Notes: a model not told the origin generated them from the sequence alone. DNA of 64,000 nt from Ottowia oryzae (GCF_003008535.1 NZ_CP027666.1:3027501-3091500), one strand, 5' to 3'; shown: positions 25,130 through 35,453, counted from the stretch's first letter. Numbers and translations are program-made.

Positions 25130-26929
25130 TCAGGTCAGCGGCGGCGTGGCGGCGACGACTTCTTCCAGCGTGGTCAGCCCCTCGGCCGCGCGCATGGCGC
25201 CGGCCAGGCGCAAGGGGCGCATGCCGTCCAGCACCGCCTGCTTGCGCAGCGCACCCATGCTGGCGCCTTCGTGCACCTGCCCGCGGAAAGCTTCGGTGAC
25301 GGTCAACAGTTCATAAATCCCAAGCCGCCCACGGAAACCCGTCATCCGGCAGTCGACACAACCGACCGGTTTGTAGGGCCGGTAGTTGCCGCTGTTGATC
25401 TTCCAGGGCTTGACGGCCTCGGCGAGCAATTCCGTCGTACCGCGCTCGTCGGGCTGCTTGCACAACGGGCACAGTGTGCGCACCAGGCGCTGTGCCAACA
25501 CGCCCAGGATGGTGGCGTTCAGCAGGTAGGCGGGCACGCCCAACTCCATCAGCCGGGTCAGCGCCGAAGGGGCGTCGTTGGTGTGCAGCGTGCTGAAGAC
25601 CAAGTGGCCCGTCAGCGCGGCCTGTACCGCCATTTCAGCCGTCTCCAGATCGCGGATCTCACCGATCATGATGATGTCAGGGTCTTGGCGCATCAGCGCA
25701 CGCACGCCTTCGGCGAAGCTGAAATCGAGCTGCGGCTGCACCTGCGTCTGGTTCAGCGCGGGGTCGATCTTTTCGATCGGGTCTTCAATGGTGCTGACGT
25801 TCACCTCTTCCGTGGCAACCCGGCGCAACGTGGAATACAAGGTGGTCGTCTTGCCCGAGCCCGTCGGGCCGGTGACCAGAATGATCCCGTGCGGCCTTTG
25901 CACCAGGCTTTCCCATCGCTCGGCATCGTGTGGGGTGAACCCCAGCGCCGCCAGGTCTTTGACCGCCGTGTCGGGATCGAAAATGCGCATCACCAGCTTT
26001 TCACCGAACGCGGTGGGCAGCGTGGACAAGCGCATTTCAAACTCATCGCCGTTCGGCCCGCGTGTCTTGATGCGGCCGTCCTGCGGGCGGCGGCGCTCCA
26101 CCACGTCCATGCGGCCCAGCAGTTTGACCCGCGCGGTGATGGCGTTCATCACACCCGGCGGCACCTGGTAGACCGGGTGCAGCACCCCGTCGATACGGAA
26201 GCGGATCACGCCCTGGTCGCGGCGCGGCTCGAGGTGGATGTCGCTGGCGCGCTGATCGAACGCGTACTGCCACAACCAGTCGACCACCTGGATCACGCCC
26301 TGGTCGTTGGCGTCCAGTTGGCGGCCTGATTTGCCCAGCTCCACCAGCTGCTCGAAGCTGGCCACGCCCGTCGTGCCGCCGGTCTTGACCGCCGCGCGCA
26401 CCGACTTGGCCAGGGCGAAGAATTCGGCCGTGTAGCGCTTGATGTCCAGCGGGTTGGCGACCACGCGGCGCACCTTGCGGCGCGACTGGCGCTCTACCTC
26501 TCCCACCCATTCCTGAATGAACGGCTCGCTGGTGGCCACCACCACTTCGCTGGGGCCGACCAGCACCGGCAGCACCTTGTGCCGCTCGGCGTAGTTGGCG
26601 CTCATCACGTCGCCCACCTTGCCCGCGTCCACCTTCAGCGGATCGATGCGCATGTAGTCCAGCCCGGCGCGGCGGGCGAGGAACTGCGTCAGCTCGTCGA
26701 GATCCAGCGGTTGGCCGTCGGACTGGCGCAGGATGCCCACCGCCGCCAGTCGCACCAGCGGGGGTTGCGAGCTCTCGCCCTGCGAACAGCGCGCGATCGT
26801 GCGGTCGGCCTCGTCCTGCGAGATGACGCCGTCTTCCTGCAACCAATCCACAAGATGGCGCCAGGCCAGCGGCCCCTGGTAGGCCTGCACTTGCGCCGTC
26901 AGCGGCGCGGGGCGGGATGCGGTTTTCAT
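25130..26929 (-). CDS. GspE/PilB-family type II secretion ATPase
   Basis: A 599-residue hexameric ATPase of the type II secretion/type IV pilus assembly family. The N-terminal MshEN-like domain spans roughly residues 1-170. The ATPase core has the Walker A loop GPTGSGKTTT near residue 355, the Asp box, Walker B IIMIGEIRD and the His box STLHTND, then a zinc-binding pair CPLC and CVDC. It would power pseudopilus or pilus assembly at the inner membrane. It stands alone: no gspF/pilC, pilin or secretin gene is nearby. Its ATG overlaps the stop of the spermidine-synthase-like gene by four bases (ATGA). Confidence 0.92.
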   Translation of the reverse strand: MKTASRPAPLTAQVQAYQGPLAWRHLVDWLQEDGVISQDEADRTIARCSQGESSQPPLVRLAAVGILRQSDGQPLDLDELTQFLARRAGLDYMRIDPLKVDAGKVGDVMSANYAERHKVLPVLVGPSEVVVATSEPFIQEWVGEVERQSRRKVRRVVANPLDIKRYTAEFFALAKSVRAAVKTGGTTGVASFEQLVELGKSGRQLDANDQGVIQVVDWLWQYAFDQRASDIHLEPRRDQGVIRFRIDGVLHPVYQVPPGVMNAITARVKLLGRMDVVERRRPQDGRIKTRGPNGDEFEMRLSTLPTAFGEKLVMRIFDPDTAVKDLAALGFTPHDAERWESLVQRPHGIILVTGPTGSGKTTTLYSTLRRVATEEVNVSTIEDPIEKIDPALNQTQVQPQLDFSFAEGVRALMRQDPDIIMIGEIRDLETAEMAVQAALTGHLVFSTLHTNDAPSALTRLMELGVPAYLLNATILGVLAQRLVRTLCPLCKQPDERGTTELLAEAVKPWKINSGNYRPYKPVGCVDCRMTGFRGRLGIYELLTVTEAFRGQVHEGASMGALRKQAVLDGMRPLRLAGAMRAAEGLTTLEEVVAATPPLT

Positions 26930-27699
26930 TTTTCGACTGCCTTGAATACCTTGAGCCATTTGCGCGCGGGCAGATCCCAGCGCGCTTCTATCACTTCGGC
27001 GCGCGCCTCCAGCGCCGCACGCTTCGGCCGCTGCGGCGTGCGCTGGGCCAGCAAGACGGTGTTGCCCTCGCGTGTGGGCTTGAAGGCCCAGACTGCGTCT
27101 GCGCCAAACACCTGGCTGATGCGCGACAGGCTGCGCTCGAAACTGGCGGTGCGGCCAAACAGGTTGACCGTCATGCAGCCCTCGTCCGTCAGCAGGCGCC
27201 GGCAATCGGCGTAGAAATCCTCGCTGTCCAGCACCGGGCCGGCGGCGTCTTCGTCGTACAGGTCGACGGCCAGCGCGTCGACCGTGCCCAGCCACTGCGG
27301 ATCCTGAATTTCTCGCGCGGCATCGGCTATGACCACGCGCAGGCGCTCATCCTGCGGCGGCAGACGCATCCACGCCTGGCAGACATCGGCAACGCGCGGA
27401 TTGATCTCTACCGCCGTGCAGGTCATTCTCAGTTTTTTATAGCAGAACTTCGTTATGGCGCCTGCGCCAAGGCCCAATTGCATGGCATGCCTGCCTGCTA
27501 CGGTATCGGGCGGCACGAACAGCAGCCACGCCATCATGCGCTGCACGTATTCCAGGTCGATATCGAAAGGCGCCTTGATGCGCATCGAGCCCTGCACCCA
27601 TTCGGTTCCAAGGTGCAGGTAACGAATGCCGTCGCTTTCAGAAAGATTGACCTCCGACGAGGCCGAGACATCACTTTTCACAGATTCATTATTCCCCAC
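26926..27699 (-). CDS. Spermidine-synthase-like methyltransferase-fold protein
   Basis: A protein of about 257 residues with the Rossmann fold of spermidine synthases (MQLGLGAGAITKFCYKKL, TAVEINPRVADVC, VDALAVDLYDEDAAG, LLTDEGCMTVNLFGR). The polyamine-specific N-terminal strand region and the usual catalytic GGGDG motif are absent, so it is probably not a true spermidine synthase; the function is open. The start is uncertain: GTG at 27699 is used here, with TTG at 27723 and GTG at 27678 as alternatives. The stop overlaps the ATPase gene by four bases, indicating translational coupling with an unrelated-looking function. Confidence 0.78.
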   Translation of the reverse strand: MGNNESVKSDVSASSEVNLSESDGIRYLHLGTEWVQGSMRIKAPFDIDLEYVQRMMAWLLFVPPDTVAGRHAMQLGLGAGAITKFCYKKLRMTCTAVEINPRVADVCQAWMRLPPQDERLRVVIADAAREIQDPQWLGTVDALAVDLYDEDAAGPVLDSEDFYADCRRLLTDEGCMTVNLFGRTASFERSLSRISQVFGADAVWAFKPTREGNTVLLAQRTPQRPKRAALEARAEVIEARWDLPARKWLKVFKAVEK

Positions 27700-27813
27700 G
27701 CCAGCGCCGCCCAAGCGCGGCAAACCGGCCTAGCGTGACAAAGGGCCGGGGCAACAGGCGGCGTCGCGCGGGTAAGGCCTTGCCTGATGCCAGCAAAAGC
27801 CCGGCAGCGGCGC

Positions 27814-29175
27814 TTACTGCGGGCCGCGCAGCGCGTCGGCCAGACGATGGGCGCAAGCCTCGGCCTGGGCGCCATCGCGCGCTTCGACCATCACGCGCAC
27901 CACCGGTTCGGTGCCACTGGGGCGGATCAACACCCGGCCGCTGCCCGCCAGCTCTGCCTCGACGGCCTGGGTAACCGCCGGCAATTCGGGCGCAGCGCGC
28001 CAATCCTGCCCAGCAGGCAAACGCACGTTGATCAAGGTCTGCGGGAACAAGGTCACGTCGGCCAGCAACTCGGCCAGCGTCTGGCCGCTGGCCACGCAGG
28101 CGCGCAGCACCTGCAGGGCCGACACCAGGCCGTCACCGGTGCTGTGCCTGTCCAGCGCCAGCAGGTGGCCAGAGCCTTCGCCGCCCAGCGTCCAGCCGCG
28201 CGCAAGCAGCTCTTCCAGCACATAGCGGTCGCCCACCTTGGCGCGCACAAAGTCGTAGCCCAGGCGCTTGAGCGCAAGCTCCACCGCCATGTTGGTCATC
28301 AAGGTGCCCACCACGCCGCCCAACTCAGGGCCGCGCTGCGTGCCCTTGGCGCGCAGGTGCGCCAGGCGGTCGGCGGCCAGCAGGTACAGCAATTCGTCGC
28401 CGTTGAACAGGCGCCCCGTGCGGTCGACCATCTGCAGGCGGTCGGCGTCGCCATCCAGCGCAATGCCGTAGTCGGCGTGGTGCGCCAGCACCGCCGCGAT
28501 GAGCTTCTGGGGGTGCGTGGCCCCCACGCCGTCGTTGATGTTCAGCCCATCGGGCGTGCAGCCAATGGCGATGACCTCGGCGCCCAGCTCGTGGAAAACC
28601 TTGGGCGCGATCTGGTAGGCAGCGCCGTTGGCGGCGTCGACCACCAGCTTCAGGCCACGCAAGGAAAGCCAGTGGCTGAAGGTGCTCTTGCAGAACTCGA
28701 TGTAGCGGCCAGCCGCGTCGTCCAGGCGGCGCGCACGCCCCAGGTGGCTGGAGTCGGCCCACTGCGGCGCTTCGTCCAGGGCGGCTTCCACGTCCTGTTC
28801 CCACTGGTCAGGCAGCTTGGTGCCCGCACCGCTGAAGAATTTGATGCCGTTGTCGGCAAACGGGTTGTGGCTGGCACTGATGACAATGCCCAGGTCTGCC
28901 CTCTGCGCCCGCGTGAGGTACGCCACCGCGGGCGTGGGCACCGGGCCCAGCAGCACGACATCTGCACCGGCAGAGTTCAAGCCCGATTCCAGCGCGCTTT
29001 CGAGCATGTAGCCGGATATGCGCGTGTCTTTGCCGATCAACACGGTGGGCCGGGGCTGGCTTTGCCGCAGCACCCGCCCCACGGCGTGCCCCAGGCGCAG
29101 CACGAAGTCGGGCGTGATGGGCGACTGCCCCACCGTGCCTCGAATGCCATCGGTTCCAAAGTATTTACGGGCCAT
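27814..29175 (-). CDS. glmM: Phosphoglucosamine mutase
   Basis: Interconverts glucosamine-6-phosphate and glucosamine-1-phosphate for peptidoglycan and LPS precursors. The 453-residue protein starts MARKYFGTDGIRGTVGQ, has the phosphoserine loop VISASHNPFADNGIKFF (catalytic S102), the metal site DGDADR and the C-terminal phosphate-binding RPSGTEPVVRVM. An AGGAGG site at 29185-29190 fixes the start; it directly adjoins a repeat half-copy. glmM follows folP and ftsH in the conserved order ftsH-folP-glmM. Confidence 0.97.
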   Translation of the reverse strand: MARKYFGTDGIRGTVGQSPITPDFVLRLGHAVGRVLRQSQPRPTVLIGKDTRISGYMLESALESGLNSAGADVVLLGPVPTPAVAYLTRAQRADLGIVISASHNPFADNGIKFFSGAGTKLPDQWEQDVEAALDEAPQWADSSHLGRARRLDDAAGRYIEFCKSTFSHWLSLRGLKLVVDAANGAAYQIAPKVFHELGAEVIAIGCTPDGLNINDGVGATHPQKLIAAVLAHHADYGIALDGDADRLQMVDRTGRLFNGDELLYLLAADRLAHLRAKGTQRGPELGGVVGTLMTNMAVELALKRLGYDFVRAKVGDRYVLEELLARGWTLGGEGSGHLLALDRHSTGDGLVSALQVLRACVASGQTLAELLADVTLFPQTLINVRLPAGQDWRAAPELPAVTQAVEAELAGSGRVLIRPSGTEPVVRVMVEARDGAQAEACAHRLADALRGPQ

Positions 29176-29188
29176 ACGCTTCAACCTC

Positions 29189-29215
29189 CTGCGCCAGCAG
29201 CTACTGTTTTCATAG
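29189..29215. repeat. Palindromic repeat, copy 6 (half-site)
   Basis: Only the right half is present: CTGCGCCAGCAGCTAC followed by TGTTTTCATAG. It sits immediately upstream of the glmM ribosome-binding site on the minus strand. Confidence 0.55.
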
Positions 29216-29292
29216 TCTTCGTCGACCAACAGGGATTATTCCCCAGCCCGGCGCAACGCCCGGGCGGGAGCCACGCTGTCTGTTGCGTCAGG

Positions 29293-30180
29293 TTAAACCA
29301 GCCGTTGTGAAGAACCGGCCTGCACCGCCACGGCGCGCCAGACTTGCAGCGCCTGCACGGTTTCGCGCACGTCGTGCACCCGCACGATGCGCGCACCGCG
29401 CTCTGCAGCCAGCACGGCCGCCGCCACGCTGCCACCCAAGCGCTGCGCGGCAGGCGGAACGTTGCCTTGCGCGTCGGCCGAAACCGCGCCAATCGACGAC
29501 TTGCGCGACCAGCCAACGAGCAGCGGATAGCCCGGCTGCAACAGCTCGGACTGCCTGGCCAACAGGGCGTAGTTCTGCGCCACGGTCTTGCCGAACCCGA
29601 TGCCCGGGTCTATGGCAATTCGGGCCTTTTGAACCCCCAGCGCTTGCAGTGCTTGCGCTGAACGCTCCAAGAACAGGAGCACTTCAGGCACCACGTCACC
29701 GTCCATCGGCTGAAGCTGCATCGTCGAAGGGTCGCCGTGCATGTGCATCACGCAGACGCCGCACGCCGGGTGCGCGCGCACGACATCCGTGGCGCTGGGG
29801 CCGCCGTCGGTGCCGGCTCGTCGCAACGCCCACACGTCGTTGATGATGTCGGCGCCCAAATCGAGCACCGCCGACATGACCTCGGGCTTGGACGTGTCCA
29901 CCGAGATGGGCACGTTGAATTTGACGGCCTCGCGCACGACTGGCAGTACCCGCTGAAGCTCTTGCTCGACCGACACGCCACCGCTGCCCGGGCGCGTCGA
30001 TTCGCCGCCGATGTCGAGCATGTGCGCACCGTCCTTCAGCAACCGTTCGCAATGCCGAAGCGCGTGCACCGGATCGTGGAATTGGCCGCCGTCAGAAAAC
30101 GAATCCGGCGTCAGGTTGACGATACCCATGACCTGCGGCTCGCTGAGGTCAATGTCGAATCGTGTGGTTTTCCATTGCAT
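29293..30180 (-). CDS. folP: Dihydropteroate synthase
   Basis: Condenses p-aminobenzoate with 6-hydroxymethyl-7,8-dihydropterin diphosphate in folate synthesis; the target of sulfonamides. The 295-residue TIM barrel carries GIVNLTPDSFSDGG, LDIGGESTRPGSGGVS, IINDVWALR, VMHMHGDPSTM, IDPGIGFGKT and LVGWSRKSSIG. The start at ATG 30180 (MQWKTTRFDIDL) is chosen from family alignment. A double hairpin separates it from ftsH upstream; glmM follows after about 115 bases. Confidence 0.96.
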   Translation of the reverse strand: MQWKTTRFDIDLSEPQVMGIVNLTPDSFSDGGQFHDPVHALRHCERLLKDGAHMLDIGGESTRPGSGGVSVEQELQRVLPVVREAVKFNVPISVDTSKPEVMSAVLDLGADIINDVWALRRAGTDGGPSATDVVRAHPACGVCVMHMHGDPSTMQLQPMDGDVVPEVLLFLERSAQALQALGVQKARIAIDPGIGFGKTVAQNYALLARQSELLQPGYPLLVGWSRKSSIGAVSADAQGNVPPAAQRLGGSVAAAVLAAERGARIVRVHDVRETVQALQVWRAVAVQAGSSQRLV

Positions 30181-30204
30181 GGCGGTGACTCGGTTGGGGC
30201 CCAC

Positions 30205-30233
30205 AAAAAGCAAGCGGGGCCATCGGCCCCGCT
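30205..30233 (-). terminator. Hairpin with T-run after ftsH
   Basis: AGCGGGGC (30213-30220) and GCCCCGCT (30226-30233) form an 8-base stem; on the minus strand it is followed by TTGCTTTTTG. A second perfect 9-base stem (CAACGCCCG / CGGGCGTTG, 30242-30264) precedes it. Together they probably end or attenuate ftsH transcription before folP. Confidence 0.7.
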
Positions 30234-30271
30234 GCGGTGGTCAACGCCCGGCTTGCGGGCGTTGGTTGGCG

Positions 30272-32191
<1,920 letters not shown>

Positions 32192-32233
32192 GGCTTACGC
32201 TCCAGAGTCAGCAAAATGCCGGCAGTGCCGAAC

Positions 32234-32261
32234 ATGTACGGGTCATTCTAGGCTTTTCAAC
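32234..32261 (-). promoter_or_regulatory. Possible sigma-32-type promoter of ftsH
   Basis: On the minus strand GTTGAAA (consensus CTTGAAA) is followed after 12 bases by CCCGTACAT (consensus CCCCATNT), about 40 bases before the ftsH start. The spacing is slightly short. ftsH is a heat-shock gene in E. coli, which makes the match plausible. An overlapping TAGAAT could be a housekeeping -10. Confidence 0.35.
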
Positions 32262-32333
32262 CTCTGGCAACAGAGGGCAAATGGGTAAATCCCGCCCCGC
32301 AGACGCGCTTTTCGGCGCATTTTCAGAACGAAT

Positions 32334-32350
32334 GCGGCCACAGGGGCCGC
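32334..32350 (-). terminator. Weak hairpin after rlmE
   Basis: GCGGCC (32334-32339) and GGCCGC (32345-32350) with a six-base loop; on the minus strand it is followed by ATTCGTTCTG. It could be a weak terminator of rlmE, but the T-tract is poor. Confidence 0.3.
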
Positions 32351-32407
32351 TCAAGGCAAGCCAATCCAAGCAGCAGGCTTACATCTGGTTGCGGCAGTTT
32401 GTCCAGA

Positions 32408-33088
32408 TCAAGGTCGGGGCACGTCGCAGCGGCCGTGCTTCAGACCGATACCGACCAGAAAGGTTTCCGCCGATTTGTCGCGCGAAGCCTTGGGTTTGAT
32501 CGGCTTAACCACCTTGAAGGTTTCCTTGAACAGCTTGACCAGCTGGCTGTAGCCGCTGCCGTGGAACACCTTCACCACCAGCGCGCCACCCGGCTTGAGG
32601 TGGTTCTGAGCGAATTCCACGGCCAGCTCGACCAGATGCGCGATGCGCGCCGAATCGCTGGATTCCACCCCCGACAGGTTGGGCGCCATGTCCGACACCA
32701 CCACGTCCACCGGCTCGCCGCCCACGGCTTGCGCCAGTTGGGCCAGCACTTCGTCTTCGCGGAAATCGCCTTGCAGAAACTGCACGCCCTCGATCGGCTC
32801 CATGGGCAGGATGTCCAGCGCAACGATGGTGCCGTTCAGCTCGCCGGCGGCTGCGCCGTCGGGCGACAGGCGGCGGCGCACGTACTGGCTCCAGGCACCA
32901 GGCGTGCTGCCCAGGTCCACCACGCGATGCCCGGGCTTGATGAGCCCCAGCGTTTCGTCGATCTCTTTGAGCTTGTACGCCGCGCGGGCGCGGTAGCCCT
33001 CGCGCTGCGCCAGCTTGACGTAGGGGTCGTTCAGGTGGTCGCTCAACCACGCCTTGTTGACCTTTTTGCTCTTGCTTTTCACCTTCAT
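32408..33088 (-). CDS. rlmE: 23S rRNA (uridine-2552-2'-O) methyltransferase RlmE
   Basis: Methylates the 2'-O of U2552 in the A-loop of 23S rRNA at a late stage of large-subunit assembly, using S-adenosylmethionine. The 226-residue product has the SAM motif VVDLGSTPGAWSQYV and the K-D-K-E tetrad in AAYKLKEI, VVSDMAPNLSG, VVKVFHGSGY and SAETFLVG. It is divergent from yhbY, with 50 bases between starts, and has no clear Shine-Dalgarno; GACAAT lies six bases before the ATG, suggesting a leaderless or near-leaderless transcript. ftsH follows downstream. Confidence 0.95.
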   Translation of the reverse strand: MKVKSKSKKVNKAWLSDHLNDPYVKLAQREGYRARAAYKLKEIDETLGLIKPGHRVVDLGSTPGAWSQYVRRRLSPDGAAAGELNGTIVALDILPMEPIEGVQFLQGDFREDEVLAQLAQAVGGEPVDVVVSDMAPNLSGVESSDSARIAHLVELAVEFAQNHLKPGGALVVKVFHGSGYSQLVKLFKETFKVVKPIKPKASRDKSAETFLVGIGLKHGRCDVPRP

Positions 33089-33138
33089 GCGCCGATTGTC
33101 GCCGCCCGCAGCCTTGGCCGCAGTAGATAATCGCGCGC

Positions 33139-33615
33139 ATGGCGCAGATCCAACTTACCCCCACCGAACGCAAAGCGCACCGCGCCGAGGCCCACCACCT
33201 GGACCCCGTGGTCATGATTGGCGGCGATGGCCTGACCGACGCCATCCGCAAAGAAGCCGATTTGGCGCTGAACGCCCACGGTCTGATCAAGATCCGCGTG
33301 CTGGGCGACGACCGCGCCGCGCGCGAGGCCATCTACCAACAACTGGCCGACGAGCTGAACGCCGCGCCCATCCAGCACATCGGCAAGCTGCTGGTGCTGT
33401 GGCGCCCCAAGCCCGCCAAAGAGCGCGGCGCGCCCGATGAAGACCGCATGGCCGGCCCCAAGGACGTGAAGGTGCTGAAGTACAGCAAGCGCGGCGGCCA
33501 GCGGCCCGAAGTGCGCGTGGTGCGCGTGCTGGGCAACCAGCGCCTGACCACGGGTGGCAAGGTGAAAAGGTCGGCGCCCAAGCAAAAGTCGGTCAAGAAA
33601 GGCCGTTCTGATTGA
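33139..33615 (+). CDS. yhbY: YhbY/CRS1-CRM domain RNA-binding protein
   Basis: A 158-residue protein with an N-terminal CRM domain (LTPTERKAHRAEAHHLDPVV, then MIGGDGLTDAI, HGLIKIRVLG and IGKLLVLWRPK) that binds pre-50S ribosomal particles in E. coli. A basic C-terminal tail of about 60 residues (KQKSVKKGRSD at the end) is longer than in E. coli YhbY (97 residues). The start follows GATAAT by seven bases with no Shine-Dalgarno, again suggesting a leaderless message. It is divergent from rlmE, another ribosome-assembly gene. Confidence 0.92.
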   Translation: MAQIQLTPTERKAHRAEAHHLDPVVMIGGDGLTDAIRKEADLALNAHGLIKIRVLGDDRAAREAIYQQLADELNAAPIQHIGKLLVLWRPKPAKERGAPDEDRMAGPKDVKVLKYSKRGGQRPEVRVVRVLGNQRLTTGGKVKRSAPKQKSVKKGRSD

Positions 33616-33651
33616 GCGGCAGCGCGCTGCGATGCGGCGCCAATTACTCCT

Positions 33652-33700
33652 GAATTCATAGCTGCCAGCGCATGTCAGACCAGCGCCAACGCCATATTTT
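33652..33700. repeat. Palindromic repeat, copy 7 (overlaps a start codon)
   Basis: TTCATAGCTGCCAGCGCATG / CCAGCGCCAACGCCATATTTT. The ATG of the following glycosyltransferase gene at 33672 lies in the loop side of the left arm. Confidence 0.7.
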
Positions 33701-34427
33701 GTGCATGAAATGGGGCACGAAATACGGCCCCGAATACGTCGACCGCCTCTACGGCATGGTGCGGCGCCATCTGTCGGGCGACTTCAACTTCGTCTGCCTG
33801 ACCGACGACGCCAAGGGCATTCGGCCCGAGGTGCAGTGCCTGCCCATCCCGCCGCTCAACCTGAACCTGAAGCCCGGCCAGCGCGACGGCGCCTGGAAGA
33901 AGCTGACCACCTTTGAGGCCGATTTGCACGGCCTGCGCGGCACCGCCATGTTCATGGATCTGGACGTGGTGGTCGTCGGCAGCCTGGACGATTTTTTCAC
34001 CCAGCCGGGTGCGTTCAACATCATCCACGACTACCCGCGCTTCTGGCGTTTTGGCCAGCGCATCGTGGGCAATTCGTCCGTGTACCGGTTTGAGCTGGGG
34101 GCGCACGCCGACGTGCTGGCGTACTTCCGCGACCACATGGAAGAAGTGCAGCGCGAGTACCGCAACGAGCAGGATTTCCTCTCGCACTACCTGCACCGGC
34201 AGGGCAAGCTGAACTACTGGCCGACCGGCTGGTGCCCCAGCTTCAAATACGACTGCATCCCGACGTGGCCCACCAACTACTGGAAGCCACCCTTCGTGCC
34301 AGCGGGTGCGCGCATCGTCATCTTCCACGGCGAAGTGAATCCGCCCGACGCGCTGGCGGGCAAACGCAACAAGCGCTTTGCCCACATCCAGCCCGCCACC
34401 TGGGTGGGGCAGGCCTGGAAGGCCTAG
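33672..34427 (+). CDS. Small GT-A-type glycosyltransferase-like protein
   Basis: A 251-residue protein resembling GT8-like glycosyltransferases. The first strand is HILCMKWGTKYGPEYVDRLY and the metal/nucleotide-sugar DxD motif lies in MFMDLDVVVVGSLDD, followed by NSSVYRFELGAH and NEQDFLSHYL. Predicted to transfer a sugar from a nucleotide donor in the cytoplasm, perhaps in cell-surface glycan synthesis; acceptor unknown. The ATG at 33672 sits in a palindromic repeat. Starting at 33705 would remove most of the first beta-strand, so the earlier start is favoured. Confidence 0.78.
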   Translation: MSDQRQRHILCMKWGTKYGPEYVDRLYGMVRRHLSGDFNFVCLTDDAKGIRPEVQCLPIPPLNLNLKPGQRDGAWKKLTTFEADLHGLRGTAMFMDLDVVVVGSLDDFFTQPGAFNIIHDYPRFWRFGQRIVGNSSVYRFELGAHADVLAYFRDHMEEVQREYRNEQDFLSHYLHRQGKLNYWPTGWCPSFKYDCIPTWPTNYWKPPFVPAGARIVIFHGEVNPPDALAGKRNKRFAHIQPATWVGQAWKA

Positions 34428-34480
34428 ACAAAAGCGTCGAGGGGCTGGGCCGTCAAAGTGCGACCTACAAGACAAATCGA

Positions 34481-34530
34481 CCGCCAGCGCTTGCTGCACC
34501 TGCGCAAGCAGCTAGCTATTCAATAGCAAA
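34481..34530. repeat. Palindromic repeat, copy 8
   Basis: GCCAGCGCTTGC ... GCGCAAGCAGCTAGCTATT then CAATAG. It lies between the convergent glycosyltransferase and kdoO genes, where the GCTTGC/GCAAGC stem may also act as a transcript end. Confidence 0.65.
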
Positions 34531-34556
34531 ACGCCGCCGCTGGCCGGTGCAAGCGC

Positions 34557-35453
34557 TCAGCGCGCCCGGCCCTCGCCGACGCCCAGCAGCGGCCGCCCAA
34601 CCAGGCGCGTGAGGATCGCCAGCGGGCTGGACTGCGGATTCACTTCGCGCCCCGGCGGCAGGTACAGCGTCTGCTCCATCATGTACTGCCCACTCATTAC
34701 GGCGTGCGTGGCCTGGTCGGAAAAGCACACCCACAGGCAGCCAGGCGGAAAAGGCATCTTCACCTGCGTGCCGTTCTTCTGATAGTCCTCGTCGAACTTC
34801 ATCAGGTCGTGCAGCTGCAGCATGTAGTGGTCGTACTCGCTGCGCAGCGACTTGGTGGCCTTCACGGCGTTCAGCACCTTGGCCTGCCACAGGCTGTAGG
34901 GCTTGGCCTTGGGCAGAAAGTGGCGCGCGACCGCCTCGAACGAATCGCCCACGCGCCACACGCGCGGCACGCCCGCGGGGTTGACGTTGGCGAACACGCG
35001 CAGCAGGCGCTCGCCATAGCTGGGGCGCGACGGGAAGGCATCCACGTGCATGCGCTGGTCGTCTGCGCGCACCGACTGCACGCGCGTTTCCACCTGCCGC
35101 GGGCGAAAACTGGTGGGCGCAATGCGCGTGTGGCCGTGGTATTCGGGCAGCAGCACGTCGACCAGTTGCAGCGCCTGCTGGCGAAAGCGCGCCACCATGG
35201 CGGCCAGCAGCGCCTGCTCGGCCTGCGAGCCGCCTGCGCCCTTCAGCACGCCGTCGGCGCCCAGGCTGACGTTGCGCGCCTTGGGGCTGAGCATGTCTTC
35301 GCGCAGCAGGGCGCGCTCATCGGGCTGCACCTGAAAGCCCAGGTGCGGAAAGTACAGCAGCTTGCCCGCCTCGACCGCGGCCGTCCAATCGGGCTGGCTG
35401 TGCAGCTGCCCGATGTCGGTCGCGTCGATTTCGACGATTTGGTCGCTTTTCAT
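34557..35453 (-). CDS. kdoO: Kdo 3-hydroxylase KdoO-like Fe(II)/2-oxoglutarate dioxygenase
   Basis: A 298-residue homologue of KdoO, which hydroxylates C3 of Kdo in the LPS inner core in Burkholderia and Yersinia. Visible features are the start MKSDQIVEIDATDIGQLHSQ, YFPHLGFQV, FRPRQVETR, the iron-binding HxD in MHVDAFPSRPSYGERLL (H136, D138), VFANVNPAGVPRVWRVG, and the distal His region ATHAVMSGQYMMEQTLYL. Kdo modification fits the many lipid A genes in the window. Its ATG overlaps the stop of the upstream DUF4149-like gene by four bases. Confidence 0.85.
   Translation of the reverse strand: MKSDQIVEIDATDIGQLHSQPDWTAAVEAGKLLYFPHLGFQVQPDERALLREDMLSPKARNVSLGADGVLKGAGGSQAEQALLAAMVARFRQQALQLVDVLLPEYHGHTRIAPTSFRPRQVETRVQSVRADDQRMHVDAFPSRPSYGERLLRVFANVNPAGVPRVWRVGDSFEAVARHFLPKAKPYSLWQAKVLNAVKATKSLRSEYDHYMLQLHDLMKFDEDYQKNGTQVKMPFPPGCLWVCFSDQATHAVMSGQYMMEQTLYLPPGREVNPQSSPLAILTRLVGRPLLGVGEGRAR

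Noticed and set aside
27421..27490. TTTTTTATAGCAG ... GGCGCCTGCGCC in the spermidine-synthase-like gene, possible repeat
   Set aside because: Only the flank is similar; the arm core AGCTGCCAGCGC is missing.
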